A DNA stretch of 64,000 nt, taken from the NCBI RefSeq assembly GCF_900230255.1, contig NZ_OCNJ01000007.1, positions 124,001-188,000 of the forward strand, in the 5' to 3' direction. The position numbers and the translations under genes were made by a program. Numbering within the stretch: position 1 is the stretch's first letter; each line of letters starts with the position of its first letter. Below the pieces are notes generated by a model. The model had not been told where the DNA came from, made no database searches, and worked only from the letters and a program-made list of their open reading frames with translations. Source of the stretch: Caenispirillum bisanense (GTDB taxonomy: Bacteria > Pseudomonadota > Alphaproteobacteria > Rhodospirillales > Rhodospirillaceae). Positions 60,112 through 64,000 of this stretch are shown here, piece after piece.

Positions 60112-60627
60112 ATGGACATCCGCGACCATATCCGCCAGATTCCCGACTTCCCGAAGCCCGGCATCAATTTCTACGACATCTCGACGCTGCTCGCGCATCC
60201 CGACGCTTGGCAGGTGAGCATGGGCCGGCTGGCGAAGAAGGTGTCGGTGTGGCAACCCGACGTGCTGGCGGGCATCGAGTCGCGCGGATTCCTGGTTGCG
60301 GCGCCGCTGGCACTCAAGCTCGGGCTCGGATTCGTCATGGTGCGCAAGCCGCGCAAGCTGCCCGGCAAGGTGATGCGCCACGAATACTCGCTCGAATACG
60401 GCACCGACACCGTCGAGATCCAGGCCGACGCCGTGCAGCCGGGGCAGCGCGTGGTGGTGTGCGACGACCTGCTCGCCACCGGCGGCACCGCGCAGGCCGC
60501 CGTCAACCTGTTCCGCGAGGCCGGAGCGGAGGTGGTCGGCGTCGCCGCCATCATCGAGCTGTCGTTCCTGGAAGGCCGCAAGCGCCTGGACGTGCCGTTC
60601 GACGCCCTGATCGCCTACGACGAGTAA
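60112..60627 (+). CDS. apt: Adenine phosphoribosyltransferase
   Basis: A 171-residue purine-salvage enzyme that joins adenine and PRPP into AMP. The PRPP-binding motif [13 protein letters not shown] is at residues 114-126. [14 protein letters not shown] and RKPRKLPG are the other family landmarks. Normal length. Start at ATG 60112 (MDIRDHIRQ). Confidence 0.97.
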   Translation: MDIRDHIRQIPDFPKPGINFYDISTLLAHPDAWQVSMGRLAKKVSVWQPDVLAGIESRGFLVAAPLALKLGLGFVMVRKPRKLPGKVMRHEYSLEYGTDTVEIQADAVQPGQRVVVCDDLLATGGTAQAAVNLFREAGAEVVGVAAIIELSFLEGRKRLDVPFDALIAYDE

Positions 60628-60702
60628 GCACACCCGCTCCACCGCGCGGATGCGTCGCCCCGGGCGGCGCCTCCGGTCCGCCGCCGCCGGAACCGCCGCC
60701 CC

Positions 60703-63690
<2,988 letters not shown>

Positions 63691-63704
63691 GCGGTCTAGG
63701 TGGT

Positions 63705-63890
63705 CTAGAAGTGGCCGAGGAAGGCCACGGCGATGGCGGCGACGGTCATGATGGCGACCAGGAACCAGCCGCGCAGGTGATTGGTCTTCTCGTCGTGGCG
63801 GTCGGCGCGGAAGGCCGACAGCCCCCAGATGGCGGCGGAGGCCACGGCGAAGAGAATGCCGAACTTGAGGGCGTAGAGCATCAGATCCAT
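63705..63890 (-). CDS. Small two-helix membrane protein (61 aa)
   Basis: A 61-residue protein with two transmembrane helices (about 7-25 and 42-60) joined by a charged loop (RADRHDEKTNHLR). It could be a member of the short twin-helix families such as DUF2909, but I cannot confirm this. It converges on the histidine kinase with 14 bases between the stops. Confidence 0.65.
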   Translation of the reverse strand: MDLMLYALKFGILFAVASAAIWGLSAFRADRHDEKTNHLRGWFLVAIMTVAAIAVAFLGHF

Positions 63891-64000
63891 GCGGCGGAGC
63901 CTACACCCGCCGCGCCCGCGTTTCCACCGCCGCCGATCCTTCGGAGCAGTCCCCGGCCGTCCGGTTCCGGACGGGCGATATGAGGGCTTAAGTCCGCGTT

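Overview
The window is high-GC, densely packed bacterial chromosomal DNA. Gene content and order point to an alphaproteobacterium, probably Rhodospirillales-like. The supporting signs are divergent rne / N-acetylmuramoyl-L-alanine amidase - mrcA - prfB, the block LL-DAP-AT-type aminotransferase - hom - glpX, a class I PHA synthase, a DUF2336 protein, a TAXI-TRAP transporter, and the palindromic repeats often scattered between alphaproteobacterial genes. No rRNA, tRNA, CRISPR array, prophage or complete insertion sequence was seen. Both ends cut through ordinary chromosome; the left end truncates an aldehyde dehydrogenase.

Layout. 1-5.8 kb: aldehyde dehydrogenase start, a soluble PAS histidine kinase with its stand-alone receiver, three small unknown genes, and a glutamine-synthetase-family (gamma-glutamylputrescine-synthetase-like) enzyme. 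5.8-11.5 kb: a eukaryote-like (type II) isoleucyl-tRNA synthetase, an SDR + DUF2256 pair, a small exported protein, and a DNA topoisomerase IB gene that has lost its catalytic middle. 11.7-21.5 kb: a tightly overlapping eight-gene operon for an unidentified glycan or glycosylated product. It holds a sugar epimerase, a glycoside-hydrolase/epimerase fusion, a B12-binding radical SAM enzyme, one GT4-type glycosyltransferase, three CgeB-like glycosyltransferases and a methyltransferase. This is the most interesting part of the window. 21.5-27.7 kb: CBS protein, a tandem array of palindromic repeats, glpX, hom, aminotransferase and an OmpA-type lipoprotein. 28-36 kb: phaC, Tat-exported flavin amine oxidase, PRC-barrel protein, small genes, MgtC-like protein, RibD-C reductase and alpha/beta hydrolase. 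35.6-44.2 kb: prfB with its programmed +1 frameshift, mrcA, amidase and rne. 44.3-52.2 kb: an overlapping toxin/antitoxin-like pair, a 3-hydroxyacyl-CoA-dehydrogenase-like enzyme with an aminotransferase, a gamma-glutamyltransferase-like lipoprotein, a BepA-like protease, a DsbA-family protein and DUF2336. 52.3-60 kb: a TAXI-TRAP transporter with a linked UspA protein, then an overlapping RpiR regulator / class III aminotransferase / BKACE operon. 60-64 kb: apt, a multi-PAS membrane histidine kinase and a two-helix membrane protein.

How the genes work together. The eight-gene operon has nearly every stop overlapping the next start, which implies one transcript and co-ordinated production of sugar precursors, glycosyl transfer and modification. 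The TRAP binding protein and permease form one uptake system, with a strong hairpin between them and the Usp protein at the end. The RpiR operon looks like a self-regulated route for an amino compound: transamination to a beta-keto acid, then acetyl-CoA-dependent cleavage. Several features sit below usual gene-calling thresholds, notably a 57-codon gene with a perfect Shine-Dalgarno at 32397-32570.
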